Source of the DNA: Azoarcus sp.
Lineage (GTDB): Bacteria > Pseudomonadota > Gammaproteobacteria > Burkholderiales > Rhodocyclaceae
Assembly: GCA_031258035.1 (NCBI GenBank)
Contig: JAIRNL010000053.1
Coordinates: 1 to 6,400, forward strand
Reading direction: 5' to 3'
DNA length: 6,400 nucleotides
Shown here: piece after piece, positions 5,759-6,400 of the stretch
How the letters are laid out: the number at the start of each line of letters is the position of its first letter
Numbering within the stretch: the stretch's first letter is position 1
Translations under genes and position numbers: made by a program
The notes under the pieces: model-generated
What the model saw: only the letters and a program-made list of their open reading frames with translations
What the model was told of the DNA's origin: nothing
Databases searched by the model: none

Positions 5759-6265
5759 ATGAACGTCACCTATTACCAACTGGTCATTTCCGGCAACATC
5801 CGCGCCCTGGAGAACCTGGCTCACCTGCTGGACAAGGCGGTGGCGCACAGCGCCGCCAATGGGATCGAAGAGCGCGCCCTGCTCGATGCGCGCCTCTTTC
5901 CGGACATGTTCCCGCTGATCCGGCAGATCCGCATGGTCTGCGACATGAGCCGCGCCGCCGCGGCATGGCTCACCGGCAGGGAAGCGCCGAAATTCGACGA
6001 CAACGAAACCAGCTTCGCCGCCCTGAAAACGCGCATCGCCGACTCGGTCGCCTACCTGCGAACCTTCCAGGAAAGCGACTTCGCCGCCAGCGCCGCCCGC
6101 GAAGTGCGCCTGCCGTGGAAGCCGGACACCGCCTATCGCGGCGAAATCTTCCTGCTGCAACACGCGATTCCCAACATCTACTTTCACCTGACGACCGCCT
6201 ACGACCTCCTGCGCCACAACGGCGTGCCGCTCGGCAAGGCGGACTACCTCGGGCACATCGGCTGA
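5759..6265 (+). CDS. DUF1993 domain-containing protein
   Basis: A 168-residue cytoplasmic protein, mostly alpha-helical, matching the DUF1993 family over its full length (usual length about 165-175). Recognisable parts are the N-terminal MNVTYYQLVISGNIRALENL helix, the LFPDMFPLIRQIRMVCDMSR helix (45-64), a central LTGREAPKFDDNETSF turn, and the C-terminal family block with LLQHAIPNIYFHLTTAYDLL then RHNGVPLGKADYLG. The family is related to the DinB/YfiT four-helix-bundle fold, but its biochemical role is not established and I assign none. Histidines in the C-terminal block (H135, H143) fall where related folds hold metal ligands; whether metal is bound here is unknown. There is no signal peptide or membrane span. 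The gene stands apart from the dsbA group and has its own strong ribosome binding site. The following gene begins 19 bp after its stop. Confidence 0.9.
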   Translation: MNVTYYQLVISGNIRALENLAHLLDKAVAHSAANGIEERALLDARLFPDMFPLIRQIRMVCDMSRAAAAWLTGREAPKFDDNETSFAALKTRIADSVAYLRTFQESDFAASAAREVRLPWKPDTAYRGEIFLLQHAIPNIYFHLTTAYDLLRHNGVPLGKADYLGHIG

Positions 6266-6267
6266 CT

Positions 6268-6273
6268 GGGAGG
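6268..6273 (+). promoter_or_regulatory. Ribosome binding site of the last, partial gene
   Basis: GGGAGG, 11 nt before ATG 6285. The spacing is a little long. An in-frame GTG at 6273 overlaps the site and is therefore unlikely to be the start. Confidence 0.45.
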
Positions 6274-6284
6274 TGGGTTCAACC

Positions 6285-6400
6285 ATGGCCGAACAATACG
6301 AAGTCCATTCCCCCGGCACCAAGCGTTCCGTCGCCAGCGAACTGCTGCGCCTGGAAGAAGACTGCATCCGCCGCGGCAAGGCGCAGTCCCGCGCGGGCGC
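6285..6400 (+). CDS. Unrecognised protein, 5' part only (runs off the window)
   Basis: The first 38 codons of an open frame with no stop before the window edge: MAEQYEVHSPGTKRSVA, then SELLRLEEDCIRRGKAQSRAG. It is polar and charged, with a probable amphipathic helix from about residue 15, and shows no signal peptide or membrane span in the visible part. I do not recognise the family. Support comes from the upstream GGGAGG, the 19-bp gap after the DUF1993 stop and a codon bias like its neighbours (C/G at third positions). It may be co-transcribed with the DUF1993 gene. Confidence 0.62.
   Translation, partial: MAEQYEVHSPGTKRSVASELLRLEEDCIRRGKAQSRAG

Noticed and set aside
1..6400. CRISPR array, tRNA/rRNA gene, insertion sequence or phage genes
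   Set aside because: I saw no regularly spaced repeats, no tRNA-like cloverleaf, no transposase motifs or terminal inverted repeats, and no phage structural genes.

Overview
The window is GC-rich, densely packed bacterial chromosome. Most genes read on the plus strand. The argS / SPOR-domain / dsbA order, the ArgRS sequence and the GCTATAATCG-type -10 box suggest a betaproteobacterium, perhaps near the Rhodocyclales. That placement is my recognition of family sequences and gene order, not a search result.

Left part (1-1719). Bases 45 to about 242 hold, on the minus strand, what reads as the scar of a type II toxin-antitoxin pair: the end of a RelE/HigB-type toxin running directly into the end of an Xre/HigA-type antitoxin, with the toxin part also broken by a TGA. 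It is followed by a complete ModE-type molybdate-responsive regulator on the plus strand (304-1143), with no molybdate transport genes in view. A secreted thermonuclease (SNase family) lies convergent to it on the minus strand (1168-1719).

Middle part (1720-5670). A divergent intergenic region carries a TATAAT box. It leads into argS (arginyl-tRNA synthetase), then a membrane-anchored SPOR-domain cell-envelope protein (GTG start), then a DsbA-type periplasmic thiol oxidase, then a PilZ-domain (c-di-GMP receptor type) protein. Gaps of 37, 69 and 30 bp on one strand suggest one transcription unit joining a housekeeping synthetase to envelope genes. The SPOR protein would bind septal peptidoglycan, DsbA would make disulfides in exported proteins, and the PilZ protein could sense c-di-GMP.

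Right part (5671-6400). An 88-bp gap with a possible -10 box precedes a DUF1993 protein with a strong ribosome binding site. The window ends inside an unrecognised gene starting at 6285.

Most of the window is ordinary core genome. I do not see a new multi-gene system. The best items for a second look are the collapsed toxin-antitoxin scar and the twin-arginine-like signal peptide on DsbA.
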